Source: Streptomyces cyaneofuscatus (GTDB lineage Bacteria > Actinomycetota > Actinomycetes > Streptomycetales > Streptomycetaceae). Taken from it: a stretch of 64,000 nt of DNA. The stretch covers positions 186,001-250,000 of the forward strand of contig NZ_JOEM01000009.1 of the NCBI RefSeq assembly GCF_000718135.1, given 5' to 3'. Below, one piece after another: positions 51,537 through 61,475 of this stretch. Position numbers and translations under genes: made by a program. Below the pieces are notes generated by a model that had not been told where the DNA came from, did not search any database, and saw nothing but the letters and a program-made list of their open reading frames with translations. Numbering within the stretch: the stretch's first letter is position 1; each line of letters begins with the position of its first letter.

Positions 51537-53999
51537 CTACCCCGGCCCGTCCTCCGCCAGTTCCGCCACCCCCGTGATCCGGTGCAGGGCGAACGTGCGG
51601 ACCTCGTCGGCCGTGTGGTCGTACGCCGTGACGAAGCCGCCCTCCACGCGGACCGGGGCGATCACGCGCTGGCTGGCCGCGCCCTCCGCGTTGACGTAGC
51701 CGATCCAGACCGCGGTGCCCGTCATCGCGGCCGCCTGGACCGTGGCCAGGGTCTCCGCCGAGGTGGTGCGGGGGAGGGAGCCGGAGGCCTGTGTCCCCGT
51801 AGCGGCCTCGGCCGGGTCCTTGCGGACCACCGTGGCGGCCGTGTCGCCCGCGCGGATGGCCCGGACCGCCGCGCCCAGGAGGGTTTCGTCCGGGGTCGGG
51901 GGGCCTTCGGGGACCGGGACCGGAGGGGTGCGGGGCGGGGTGCGGCGGGCGCCGGCTCGGGTGATCAGGACGTCGCCCTCGGCGGATTCGGCGGCGGGGG
52001 CGTAGCCCATCTCGCGGAGCGCTTCGAGGAGCGAGCCGGGGTCGGCCTGGGAGGCCAGGACCGTGGGGGCCAGGCGGCGGAGGCGCAGGCCCGTGGAGCG
52101 GCGGTCGGCCAGGATCTCGTTGAGGACCGCCTCGTCGTCGCAGCGCACGTACGCGGAGGCGGCCCCGATCCGCAGGTGGCCGTGGCGGCGGGCCACGTCG
52201 TCGATCAGGTAGCTCAGCGGCTGCGGCACCGGCGTACGGCTGTGCGCGGCCAGGAACGCGTGCAGGTCGGCCGCCGCCTGCCCGGCGTCCAGCGCGCGGC
52301 GGACGGAGCCGGGCGTGAAGCGGTAGACCGTGGCCCCGCCCTTCGACTCGACGTCGGCCAGGACGGAGAGGGTTTCCGCCAGCGGGCGTTCCAGGGGGCC
52401 CGGGGCCACCGCCGTCAGGTCCGCCTGGAGCAGGACGTGGTCCAGGGGTTCGGGGAGGAGGGGTGCCAGAAGGGCCCCCGCCGACTCCTCGCCTTCCTCC
52501 AGCAGGGCGCGGGCCTGGGAGGAGAGCGCGCCCCGGCCCGTGATCCCTAGCAGCTCCGCCTCGTTCAGCGTCCACAGGGCGAGGCGCGAGCGCAGGTCCG
52601 TGCCCTCTCCGGAAGGCGCGGAGCCTCGCAACGGGCGCTCCCAGCGCAGCCGTCGCAGCAGCGTCTCCGGGTCCGGCGCGGTGCCCGGCTCCAGTTCGGC
52701 GAAGAGGGCCAGCACCCGGCGGCGTACGTCGGGGGCGGCCGAGCGGTCCAGCTCGGGGCCGAGGGCGGACAGTGCCCGGCCCTTCGCGTCCTGGCCGCCG
52801 ACCAGGCCGGGGACCCGGGTGGCCGGGAGCCAGGCGGTGGCGAGGTGGGTCCAGCGGTCCTGGGCGGGGAGGTCGAGCCACTCGTCGTACGCGGGCGTCG
52901 GCGCGTACCGCTCGTCGCTCTCGCCGTCGGTGGCCAGCAGCCCGGCCGCGTAGGCGAGTTCGACCCAGAACGCGGCGATCGGCTCGGTCACCTCCAGCGC
53001 GGCCGCCACCCGTTTCAGCTCCCGCACGCTCAGGCCGCCCGCGCGCAGGATCGCCGGGCCGCCGCCGTTCCAGAGCTTCAGCAGCTCCTCGACCGTGGAC
53101 AGCGCTGTGAACGCCTGACCGGCCGCCGCTCTGTCCACAGCCTGTGGATCGCGTTCGGCGGCCGCCGCGACGACCGGCGGGACCGGTTCCGGTACGCGGT
53201 GCGCGCGCCCGGCGCGCAGATGCAGGGCCGCCTCGCGCGGCAGGACCACCGTGCGCGTCGACACCGGGAGGAGCAGGCCCCGGTCGCGCAGCCACTTCAC
53301 GGGGGGAGTGGGGTTCGGGGTGACCTCCCCGTACGGCGGGCCCCACACCAGCCGGTCCAGGACCGAAAGCGCCTCCACCGGGGCCGTGTCCAGCAGCTCC
53401 GCCATCCGCGTCCGGTCGGTGAAGAGGGAGGACAGTGCCGCCACCGCCGAGACCGGGTCGTGCGTGGCGGGGAGCCCGGACGCCACCAGGATCTCCTGGA
53501 GCCGGCCCGGCGACATCCCGGCCGTCGCCTCCGCGACCGTGGGCCCCAGGCCCGTGGGGGAGGGGTGCTGCGGGGACGGGGCGAGCAGCTCGCGGGCCGT
53601 ACGCACCAGCCGCAGCCGTTCGTCCTCGCCCCAGACCAGGGCCTGTTCGCGCAGCGTGGTCAGCGCGCCCGGCAGCGCGGCGGTGACCGCCGCCCCCGCG
53701 TCGTCGCGCTGCTCGCCGTCGTCGAGCCCGTCGCCGGTGAGGAGGGAGAGCAGTGTTGCGTACGGGGCCGGGTCCGGGGCCACCGCCAGCGCTTCGGCGG
53801 TCTGGAGTGCGAACCGGTCCAGGTGCTCCAGCGCGCGCACCACCGAGGCCCGGGTCCCGGCCCTGGTGGCGAGCTGCGTGATGTCGTTCGGCACCGGGTT
53901 GAGGAGGTCGGGGCGGGCACGCAGCAGCCCGGCCAGCGATTCGTCGCCCCGGGCGCGCAGGGCTTCGGCGAGCGTGCGCGGTGGTGTGGTCGTCCCCAT
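51537..53999 (-). CDS. Helicase-associated domain protein with WYL-like C-terminus
   Basis: 820 residues, the usual partner of actinobacterial XPB helicase. The N-terminal region (LAEALRARGDESLAGLLRARPDL, LATRAGTRASVVRALEHLDRF) and middle (LLQADLTAVAPGPLERPLAETL, RFTPGSVRRALDAGQAA) match Helicase_C_3-type proteins. Residues about 765-815 look WYL-like: VWIGYVNAEGAASQRVIAPV then VEGGFVTAYDHTADEVRTF and LHRITGV. It lacks a Walker A, so it is not itself an ATPase. It probably supports a DNA-repair complex with the XPB protein. Confidence 0.85.
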   Translation of the reverse strand: MGTTTPPRTLAEALRARGDESLAGLLRARPDLLNPVPNDITQLATRAGTRASVVRALEHLDRFALQTAEALAVAPDPAPYATLLSLLTGDGLDDGEQRDDAGAAVTAALPGALTTLREQALVWGEDERLRLVRTARELLAPSPQHPSPTGLGPTVAEATAGMSPGRLQEILVASGLPATHDPVSAVAALSSLFTDRTRMAELLDTAPVEALSVLDRLVWGPPYGEVTPNPTPPVKWLRDRGLLLPVSTRTVVLPREAALHLRAGRAHRVPEPVPPVVAAAAERDPQAVDRAAAGQAFTALSTVEELLKLWNGGGPAILRAGGLSVRELKRVAAALEVTEPIAAFWVELAYAAGLLATDGESDERYAPTPAYDEWLDLPAQDRWTHLATAWLPATRVPGLVGGQDAKGRALSALGPELDRSAAPDVRRRVLALFAELEPGTAPDPETLLRRLRWERPLRGSAPSGEGTDLRSRLALWTLNEAELLGITGRGALSSQARALLEEGEESAGALLAPLLPEPLDHVLLQADLTAVAPGPLERPLAETLSVLADVESKGGATVYRFTPGSVRRALDAGQAAADLHAFLAAHSRTPVPQPLSYLIDDVARRHGHLRIGAASAYVRCDDEAVLNEILADRRSTGLRLRRLAPTVLASQADPGSLLEALREMGYAPAAESAEGDVLITRAGARRTPPRTPPVPVPEGPPTPDETLLGAAVRAIRAGDTAATVVRKDPAEAATGTQASGSLPRTTSAETLATVQAAAMTGTAVWIGYVNAEGAASQRVIAPVRVEGGFVTAYDHTADEVRTFALHRITGVAELAEDGPG

Positions 54000-54062
54000 C
54001 CGTCCCACGTTAGCCCCTGAAACGCTACCGTCGGGGCAGGGCGGCAAGAGGGGATGCACGGC

Positions 54063-55235
54063 GTGGGGATCGAGAGCGACCAGCTCGTCTACGACTACCT
54101 GAGCCGGGTCGGTGACCTGGCCCAGCAGCAACAGCTGTCGTCGGGCGCCCGGATGCGGCTCGTCTCGACGCTGCGGGGCGAGATCGACCGCCGCCGCGCG
54201 AGCGAGGGCGCGGACTCCCCGGCGGCCGTGCGGCGGATCATCGGCAGGCTCGGGAGCCCGGCCGAACTGGTCAGCGCGGCGGCGGAGTCGGGCGACGGGA
54301 CGGTGCCGCTGTCGTCGGCGCGTACGGGGGGCGGCGCGGCGGTCCCCAAGCCCCGGACCGGCTTCCTCCGCAAGGGCCCGAAGGAGCCGGAGGGGCCGGA
54401 GGGGTCGAAGGGGCCGGGCGAGCCGTATGAGCCGGACGAGCCGGGGGCAGCCACCGATCCTGCCTCCGGTCCCGCCCCCCGTACCGGATCCGGCCCCGGA
54501 AACCATCCCCGTACGAACCTGAACCTCACCAAGCCCACCACCCCCGCCGACACCACCCCCTGGCCCCACCCCTCCGCCCCCCACGTCCTCGGCCCCGACC
54601 AGCAGAGCAGCGGCGGGGAGGACTGGTGGCGTCTGGAGCCCGGGCCCTTCGACGCGGGGACCGCCATCCCCGGGTTCTTCGGCGGCATCGAGGCCCCGGA
54701 GCTCCTCGGCAGGCGGCCGGTGAAGCCCGAGGCCGCGGACAAGGAGGAGGCGGCGGCGGAAGAGGGCCCGGAAGACGGCGAGGACGGCGCCGAAACGGCA
54801 CCCCGCCGCCGCGCCCTCCGCATCCCGAGGCCCCGGCGCCGCAAGCCGGTCGTCGCCGTCGCCGAACCCGTGGTCGCCGCGGCCCCCGCCCCCCGTGGCG
54901 GCTTCGCCCACCCCCTGCTGCTCCTGGCCGCCGTGCTGCTGATCGCCGGGGTGGTCACCGGGTCCTGGATCCCGCTCGCGGGCGGCTGGCTCATCGCCTA
55001 CGGCTCCCGGACCCTCTCCCGTACGGAGGCGAAGTGGGCGGCCCTGGGGCTGCCGGGCGTCGTCGTCGCCGGGGCGCTCGTCTGGGTGTGGGGGCGGGTG
55101 GACGGGCGCTGGGGCGAGCCCATCGAGGACGGGGCGCTCCGCGAGGTGCTGATGGGCGCCTGGCCCGTGGTCGTCCGCATTGCGGCCGTCGCCTCCGCGC
55201 TCTACCTGGTGTGGCGGGCGCGGAGGCGGGGGTGA
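54063..55235 (+). CDS. Membrane protein with HAAS-type N-terminal domain
   Basis: 390 residues. The N-terminal 70 residues (LVYDYLSRVGDLAQQQQLSSG, LVSTLRGEIDRRRASEG, IIGRLGSPAELVSAA) match the HAAS/DUF1700 signalling domain of PadR-linked proteins. A disordered Pro/Glu/Gly and basic region with PRRRALRIPRPRRRKP follows, then three membrane helices (about 286-306, 330-350, 360-380). GTG 54063 has GAGGGG nine bases upstream. It is divergent from the helicase-associated gene across 63 bases. Confidence 0.75.
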   Translation: MGIESDQLVYDYLSRVGDLAQQQQLSSGARMRLVSTLRGEIDRRRASEGADSPAAVRRIIGRLGSPAELVSAAAESGDGTVPLSSARTGGGAAVPKPRTGFLRKGPKEPEGPEGSKGPGEPYEPDEPGAATDPASGPAPRTGSGPGNHPRTNLNLTKPTTPADTTPWPHPSAPHVLGPDQQSSGGEDWWRLEPGPFDAGTAIPGFFGGIEAPELLGRRPVKPEAADKEEAAAEEGPEDGEDGAETAPRRRALRIPRPRRRKPVVAVAEPVVAAAPAPRGGFAHPLLLLAAVLLIAGVVTGSWIPLAGGWLIAYGSRTLSRTEAKWAALGLPGVVVAGALVWVWGRVDGRWGEPIEDGALREVLMGAWPVVVRIAAVASALYLVWRARRRG

Positions 55236-55239
55236 CGGG

Positions 55240-56280
<1,041 letters not shown>

Positions 56281-56283
56281 GGC

Positions 56284-57168
56284 TCAGAGGGCCTTTCCGG
56301 GAGTCGGGACGGAGGCGGAAGAAGCGGGGGCCGGGGTCCAGGGGGCGCCCGGGACGACGAGCGGCGAACCCGTCACCGGGTCCGGGACGATCACCGCCTC
56401 CAGGCCGAAGACCTCGCGGACGAGCCCGGCCGTGACGACATCCCCCGGCCGGCCCTCGGCGACGATCCGGCCCTCCTTCATGGCGACCAGGTGATCGGCG
56501 TACCGCGCCGCCTGGTTGAGGTCGTGCAGCACGGTGACGACGGTACGGCCCCGGGTGCCGTCGGCGGCAGGGGACGCCAACTGGCGTACCAGGTCCAGGA
56601 CTTCCACCTGGTGCGCGATGTCCAGATAGGTCGTCGGCTCGTCGAGCAGCAGCAGGTCCGTCTCCTGCGCGAGCGCCATCGCGATCCACACCCGCTGGCG
56701 CTGCCCGCCCGACAGCTCGTCCACCGACCGGTCGGCCAGCGCCGTCACATCCGTACGGGCCATGGCGTCGGTCACCGCCCGCTCGTCCGCGTCCGACCAC
56801 TGCTGCCACCAGCTCTGGTGCGGCTGGCGGCCCCGGGCGACGAGGTCGGAGACGGTGATCGCCTCGGGGGCCACCGGGGTCTGCGGGAGCAGCCCGATGG
56901 ACTGGGCGATGCGCCTGGTCGGTATCCGCGCCAGCTCCGTACCGTCCAGCAGGACCGCCCCGCCGCGCGGCTTCAGCAGCCGGCCGAGCGCGCGCAGGGT
57001 GGTGGACTTGCCGCAGGCGTTCGGGCCGACGATGACGGTGACCTGCCCGTCGGGCACGGCGAGGTCCAGCTCGTGGACGACGGGGCGGTCCTCGTACGCG
57101 AGGGTCAGGGCGCGGGCGGCCAGGCGGGAGTCCGTCTGCGCTGCGTCGGTCGTCGGGCTCGGGCTCAT
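56284..57168 (-). CDS. Siderophore ABC ATP-binding protein (FepC-like)
   Basis: 294 residues. Walker [22 protein letters not shown]-loop [11 protein letters not shown], signature [19 protein letters not shown], Walker [14 protein letters not shown] and switch region [20 protein letters not shown] overlaps the second permease stop by 4 bases (57165-57168). Energises the two FecCD permeases encoded upstream. Confidence 0.92.
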   Translation of the reverse strand: MSPSPTTDAAQTDSRLAARALTLAYEDRPVVHELDLAVPDGQVTVIVGPNACGKSTTLRALGRLLKPRGGAVLLDGTELARIPTRRIAQSIGLLPQTPVAPEAITVSDLVARGRQPHQSWWQQWSDADERAVTDAMARTDVTALADRSVDELSGGQRQRVWIAMALAQETDLLLLDEPTTYLDIAHQVEVLDLVRQLASPAADGTRGRTVVTVLHDLNQAARYADHLVAMKEGRIVAEGRPGDVVTAGLVREVFGLEAVIVPDPVTGSPLVVPGAPWTPAPASSASVPTPGKAL

Positions 57169-58235
57169 GCGGTGCCTCCACTGCGGCCGCGGTGACCGCG
57201 GATGATCAGCCAGATCAGGTACGGGGCGCCGACCGCCGCCGTGAGGACGCCCACCGGCAGTTCGGTGGGCGAGAACAGCCTGCGGGCGAGCAGGTCGCCG
57301 AGGACCACGATCACCGCGCCCAGCAGCGCCGAGGAGACCAGCGGGATCTGTGCCGTACGGGTCATCCGGCGGGCGATCTGCGGGGCGAGCAGCGCCACGA
57401 AGTCCACCGGGCCCGCCGTGCCCGTCGCCACGGAGGCCAGGACCACACCGAGCGCGACGAGTCCGAGCCGTACGCGCCCCAGGCGCACGCCCAGCGCGGT
57501 GGCGGTGTCGTCGTCCATCGCGACGGTGCGCTGCGCGCGGGCCGCCCACGCGACGGCGGGCAGCAGGAGCAGCAGCGTCCAGGCGAGCGGGGCGGCCTCC
57601 GGCCAGCCGCGCCCGTTCAGCGAACCGGTCATCCAGATCTGCGCCTGCTGCGCGACCAGGTAGTCGCCCTTGGTCAGGAACAGCGTGGTCACCGACCGCA
57701 GCGCGACGGCGAAGCCGATGCCGATGAGGACGAACCGGGTGGCGTGCAGCCCGCCGCGCCAGGCGAAGACGTACACGAGGGCGGCGGCCGCGATGCCGCC
57801 GATGACGGAGAGGTAGGGCAGGAACGCGTACGAGGTGATCCCGAAGGTCATCGCCCCGACCGTGAGCGCGCTCGCGCCCTGGCTGATGCCGATGATGTCG
57901 GGGCTGGCGAGCGGGTTGCGGGCGACGGTCTGGATCAGCGCCCCCGCGATCCCGAAGGCCGCGCCCACCAGCAGCCCGACGGCCATGCGCGGCAGCCGCA
58001 GCGTGCCCACGACCAGCTCGGCGGAGGACGGCTGCCCGAGGAGCACCTTCACGACCTCACCGGGCGCGACGAAGCTCTCGCCGACACAGAGGTACGCGAC
58101 ACAGACGGTGGCCAGCAGCACGAGAAGACCCGCCGCGACGACGGACGACCGCCGGTGCAGCAGGAACCGGCCACGTGGCCCGGCCTTCACGACGGAGTAC
58201 CCCGAGGGCCGGACCCGTACAGGGGTGCTGCTCAT
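57165..58235 (-). CDS. FecCD-type siderophore ABC permease 2
   Basis: 356 residues. Signatures [23 protein letters not shown] and [22 protein letters not shown], with about nine to ten membrane helices. It overlaps its neighbours by 4 bases on both sides. Forms a heterodimeric channel with permease 1. The order permease-permease-ATPase-binding protein is complete, in contrast to the fused permease in the first system. Confidence 0.92.
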   Translation of the reverse strand: MSSTPVRVRPSGYSVVKAGPRGRFLLHRRSSVVAAGLLVLLATVCVAYLCVGESFVAPGEVVKVLLGQPSSAELVVGTLRLPRMAVGLLVGAAFGIAGALIQTVARNPLASPDIIGISQGASALTVGAMTFGITSYAFLPYLSVIGGIAAAALVYVFAWRGGLHATRFVLIGIGFAVALRSVTTLFLTKGDYLVAQQAQIWMTGSLNGRGWPEAAPLAWTLLLLLPAVAWAARAQRTVAMDDDTATALGVRLGRVRLGLVALGVVLASVATGTAGPVDFVALLAPQIARRMTRTAQIPLVSSALLGAVIVVLGDLLARRLFSPTELPVGVLTAAVGAPYLIWLIIRGHRGRSGGTA

Positions 58236-59284
58236 GCCGGCACCGCCTTCCGGCGTACGAGGGCGACCAGGAACGGCACCCCGATCAGCGCCGTCATCAC
58301 ACCCGCCGGGATCTCGCTCGGCGGGAACACGATCCGGCCGACGACGTCTGAGACGAGCAGCATCACCGGCCCGATCAGCGCGGCCATCGGCAGTACCCAG
58401 CGGTGGTCGTTGCCGACGACCGCGCGGGCGATGTGCGGGACGGCGAGCCCGATGAACGCGATCGGCCCGGCGGCGGCCACCCCGACCCCGGTCAGCACGG
58501 TCGCCCCGATCCCGCCGACGATCCGGACCGCCGCCACGTTCTGCCCGAGCCCCTTCGCCCCGTCCTCGCCGAGCGCGAGCGCGTCCAGGCCGCGGGCGAC
58601 GGAGAGCACGAGGACAACGCCGACGAGGAGGAACGGCCACACCTGCTGGACGACGTCCGCCTCCCGCCCCGCGATCGACCCGACCTGCCAGAAGCGGAAC
58701 TCGTCCAGCGCGGACGCCTTCGTCGTGAGGACCCCCATCGTCACCGACACCAGCAGCGCGTTGATCGCGGCCCCGCCGAGCGCGAGCTTCACGGGCGTCG
58801 CCCCGCCGCGCCCCCTCGACGCGATGGCGTACACCGCGACCGAGGCGACGGCGGCCCCCGCGAAGGCGAACCAGACGTATCCCGTCAGCGTGTGGACCCC
58901 GGCGAACGCGATGGCCATCACCACCGCCACCGACGCCCCCTGGCTGATGCCGAGGATGCCGGGGTCGGCGATGGGGTTACGGGTGATCCCCTGGAGCACC
59001 GTGCCCGCGAGGGCCAGCGCCGCGCCGACCATGAGCCCGATGAGCGTGCGCGGCACCCGCATGGTCCGGATCACCTCGGCGGCATCCGACGTTCCGCCGT
59101 GCAGCAGGGCGTCGAACACCTCGCCCGGCGGGATGGACCGCGCCCCGACCGCGAGGCTCAGCAGGACGGCCAGCAGCAGCGCGACGACGGCGGTGGCGGT
59201 GGCGGCCGCGCGTCGGGAGAGACGGGGTGCGCGGGGTATCGGGGGTGCGACGGCCGGTGCCGGTGCTGGCGCGGGCGCTGACAT
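58232..59284 (-). CDS. FecCD-type siderophore ABC permease 1
   Basis: 350 residues. A short Pro/Ala tail precedes the first helix. Signatures GTVLQGITRNPIADPGILGISQG and GPIAFIGLAVPHIARAVVG. First gene of the operon. ATG 59284 has no good Shine-Dalgarno. Just upstream are a perfect 20-bp palindrome and an iron-box-like dyad. Confidence 0.92.
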   Translation of the reverse strand: MSAPAPAPAPAVAPPIPRAPRLSRRAAATATAVVALLLAVLLSLAVGARSIPPGEVFDALLHGGTSDAAEVIRTMRVPRTLIGLMVGAALALAGTVLQGITRNPIADPGILGISQGASVAVVMAIAFAGVHTLTGYVWFAFAGAAVASVAVYAIASRGRGGATPVKLALGGAAINALLVSVTMGVLTTKASALDEFRFWQVGSIAGREADVVQQVWPFLLVGVVLVLSVARGLDALALGEDGAKGLGQNVAAVRIVGGIGATVLTGVGVAAAGPIAFIGLAVPHIARAVVGNDHRWVLPMAALIGPVMLLVSDVVGRIVFPPSEIPAGVMTALIGVPFLVALVRRKAVPA

Positions 59285-59337
59285 CTGAACCAATCGGCAG
59301 GGACTCGGGGACTCAGGGACTCGGGGAAGGACTTCGC

Positions 59338-59357
59338 GTAGTCCTCGCGAGGACTAC
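59338..59357. promoter_or_regulatory. Perfect 20-bp palindrome upstream of iron operon 2
   Basis: GTAGTCCTCGCGAGGACTAC is an uninterrupted perfect palindrome 54-73 bases upstream of the permease start. It may be a regulator operator or an RNA hairpin in the leader. Confidence 0.7.
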
Positions 59358-59372
59358 TAAGGCTTGGCTAAG
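59357..59372. promoter_or_regulatory. Iron-box-like site adjacent to the palindrome
   Basis: CTAAGGCTTGGCTAAG has CTAAG/CTAAG ends and AGGC/GGCT internal similarity to DtxR-type iron boxes, but it is only partly palindromic. Plausible because it is directly upstream of a siderophore operon. Confidence 0.4.
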
Positions 59373-59463
59373 TGCGGGCTCAGTCTAGGTGGCGGGGGTT
59401 TCGCCGAGGACGCCGGTGGGCGGGCCCGAGGGACCCGCCGGGCGGGTCGGCACAATGGTCCCC

Positions 59464-60126
59464 ATGGCTTCCACGGCTTCGAGCCCCCTCCCCGCCCCGC
59501 ACACAGCCCCCCTCACGGTCGGCTTCGACCTCGACATGACCCTCGTCGACTCCCGGGCCGGTATCGCCGCCACCTACCGGGCGCTGTCCACCGAGACCGG
59601 GGTGCCCATCGACGAGGAACTGGTCGTCAGCCGGATCGGCCCGCCGCTGGAGGAGGAGCTGGCGCACTGGTTCCCGGCCGGCCAGGTGGCCGCCGCCGGT
59701 GACCGCTACCGGGAGCTCTACCCCGACCACGCGATAGCGCCGAGCACGGCCCTCGCCGGGGCGCGGGAGTCGATCGCCGAGGTACGGGCGCTCGGCGGCC
59801 GGGCGATCGTGGTGACGGCGAAGTACGAGCCGAACGCCAAGCTGCACCTGGCCCACCTCGGGATCGAGCCGGACTCGGTGATCGGCTGGCTCTGGGCGGA
59901 GGCCAAGGGCGAGGCGCTGCGGGAGCACGGGGCGCAGGTGTACGTGGGCGACCACGTGGGGGACGTCCGCGGGGCGCGCGTCGCCGGGGCGCTGTCGGTC
60001 GCCGTGACGACGGGCCCGTGCGACGAGCGGGAGCTGCGGGCGGCGGGCGCGGACGTGGTGCTGGCGGACCTGACGGAGTTCCCGGCCTGGCTGCGGACGT
60101 TCGAGGCGAACCGCACGGCGGCCTGA
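59464..60126 (+). CDS. HAD-superfamily phosphatase (phosphoglycolate-phosphatase-like)
   Basis: 220 residues. HAD motifs: nucleophile region FDLDMTLVDS (motif I), IVVTAKYE with the following Lys (motif II region) and VYVGDHVGDVRGARVAG (motif IV). The Gph-like cap lies between. ATG 59464 is chosen; ATG 59455 is equally possible, neither with a strong Shine-Dalgarno. Substrate unknown. Confidence 0.82.
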   Translation: MASTASSPLPAPHTAPLTVGFDLDMTLVDSRAGIAATYRALSTETGVPIDEELVVSRIGPPLEEELAHWFPAGQVAAAGDRYRELYPDHAIAPSTALAGARESIAEVRALGGRAIVVTAKYEPNAKLHLAHLGIEPDSVIGWLWAEAKGEALREHGAQVYVGDHVGDVRGARVAGALSVAVTTGPCDERELRAAGADVVLADLTEFPAWLRTFEANRTAA

Positions 60127-60178
60127 GACCCCCTTGGCCCCACCGAGCGTCGGCCTGAGAACCCCCAGGCCCTGAGCC

Positions 60179-60484
60179 CTACCCCGCGTCGGTCACCCGG
60201 TCGATCACCCAGTCCAGCCCGTGCGGCCCCGGCGCGTACGAGGGCGCCTGCCGCCAGACCTCGCTGAACCCGTCGACGAGGGCGGACCGGGCGTCCGCGC
60301 CCTCCGGCAGCCGGGAGCGCAGCAGCTCCAGCAGGAGCGGGGCGAGCAGGTCGTACAACTCACCGAGCGCCTCCCGGCTGCCGTGGGCGATCTGTACGAG
60401 GAGGTCGTCGACGTGCGCCGTCGCCCGGCCCGGAACGCTACAGGCTGGGGGAGGCGGCGAGAGGGCATGCCCTGCGTGCTTCAC
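60179..60484 (-). CDS. Sigma-70 region 2-only protein
   Basis: 101 residues. The body (VDDLLVQIAHGSREALGELYDLL, then ELLRSRLPEGADARSALVDGFSEVW with RQAPSYAPG) matches region 2 of ECF sigma factors, but there is no region 4, so it cannot recognise a -35 element like a normal sigma. Could be a regulator, a remnant or a small adaptor. GTG 60484 is the working start; GTG 60502 is possible. A longer reading through the 18-bp repeats upstream was rejected. Confidence 0.6.
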   Translation of the reverse strand: MKHAGHALSPPPPACSVPGRATAHVDDLLVQIAHGSREALGELYDLLAPLLLELLRSRLPEGADARSALVDGFSEVWRQAPSYAPGPHGLDWVIDRVTDAG

Positions 60485-60521
60485 ACGAGGGAGCCTAGCC
60501 ACTTCGCCGGACCGGTGTGAG

Positions 60522-60619
60522 CCGGACGACCGACGTGATCCGGACGACCGACGTGATCCGGACGACCGACGTGATCCGGACGACCGACGTGATCCGGACG
60601 ACCGACGTGATCCGGACGA
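60522..60619. repeat. 18-bp tandem repeat, 5.4 perfect copies
   Basis: The unit CCGGACGACCGACGTGAT is repeated exactly five times (60522-60611) with a sixth partial copy to 60619. It lies between two minus-strand genes. Perfect identity means recent expansion. No spacers, so not CRISPR. Confidence 0.9.
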
Positions 60620-60634
60620 AAGATCCAAGGGACC

Positions 60635-60874
60635 TCAGGTGCGGCTCGCGGCCCGCTTGGGCGAGCTGAGCCAGACCGAGCGCACGACGCCCGCCCCGGC
60701 GATCAGGAAGCCGAGGCCCATGAACATGCTGACCCCGTACGCGATCGGAGGGAACGGCTCCGTGCCGAGGAAGAGCGGGGCGACCGTCACCAGAGTGGCC
60801 AGTGCGCCGATGAAGAACACGATCGCGCCGACCGATACGAGCCGGTCGCCGGCGCCTGAAGGAGTAGTGGTCAC
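60635..60874 (-). CDS. Small two-helix membrane protein
   Basis: 79 residues. Two hydrophobic segments (VSVGAIVFFIGALATLVTVAP and AYGVSMFMGLGFLIAGAG) and a basic C-terminus (SSPKRAASRT). GTG 60874 is taken as the start. No domain recognised, but it looks like a conserved actinomycete membrane protein. Upstream of the sigma-region-2 gene, separated by the 18-bp repeats. Confidence 0.7.
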   Translation of the reverse strand: MTTTPSGAGDRLVSVGAIVFFIGALATLVTVAPLFLGTEPFPPIAYGVSMFMGLGFLIAGAGVVRSVWLSSPKRAASRT

Positions 60875-61053
60875 CCCACCAGGGTAGTTCCCTGCCCGGA
60901 GGAACACTCCGGCGACGTCTTGTCACCGGACGCAGGGCCATTAGCCTGGGACCAGGCGGGTCACGGTGACCCGCTCTCCTGCTATCCGGAGCCGTGCCCG
61001 AGGTCGAGCACGGCTCTTTCCGCACATCGACACGTACGAGGACGGGGACAGAC

Positions 61054-61437
61054 GTGCCCACCGGCAAGGTGAAGTGGTTCAACAGCGAGAAGGGCTTCGG
61101 CTTTCTCTCCCGCGACGACGGCGGCGACGTCTTCGTGCACTCGTCGGTACTCCCTGCCGGGGTCGACGCCCTCAAGCCCGGCCAGCGTGTGGAGTTCGGC
61201 GTGGTCGCGGGCCAGCGCGGTGACCAGGCCCTGTCCGTGGTGGTCCTCGACCCCACCCCGTCCGTCGCGGCCGCCCAGCGCCGCAAGCCGGACGAGCTGG
61301 CGTCGATCGTGCAGGACCTGACGACGGTCCTGGAGAACATCACGCCCCAGCTGGAACGCGGCCGCTACCCGGACAAGGCCGCCGGCGCCAAGATCGCGGG
61401 CCTGCTGCGCGCCGTCGCGGACCAGCTGGACGTGTAG
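61054..61437 (+). CDS. Cold-shock domain protein with C-terminal extension
   Basis: 127 residues. Residues 1-68 are a cold-shock domain with RNP1 KGFGFLSR and RNP2 DVFVHSSVL, single-stranded nucleic-acid binding. The remaining 60 residues form a helical extension (LASIVQDLTTVLENITPQLE then AAGAKIAGLLRAVADQL), absent from the short CspA type. GTG 61054 follows GGGGA. Convergent with mqnD. Confidence 0.92.
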   Translation: MPTGKVKWFNSEKGFGFLSRDDGGDVFVHSSVLPAGVDALKPGQRVEFGVVAGQRGDQALSVVVLDPTPSVAAAQRRKPDELASIVQDLTTVLENITPQLERGRYPDKAAGAKIAGLLRAVADQLDV

Positions 61438-61475
61438 CCGGCGGACTCTCAGGGGGCGTGTGGCCGGCGGACTCC

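Noticed and set aside
60522..60619. CRISPR array at the 18-bp repeats
   Set aside because: Units are directly adjacent with no spacers, shorter than CRISPR repeats, and no cas genes are present.
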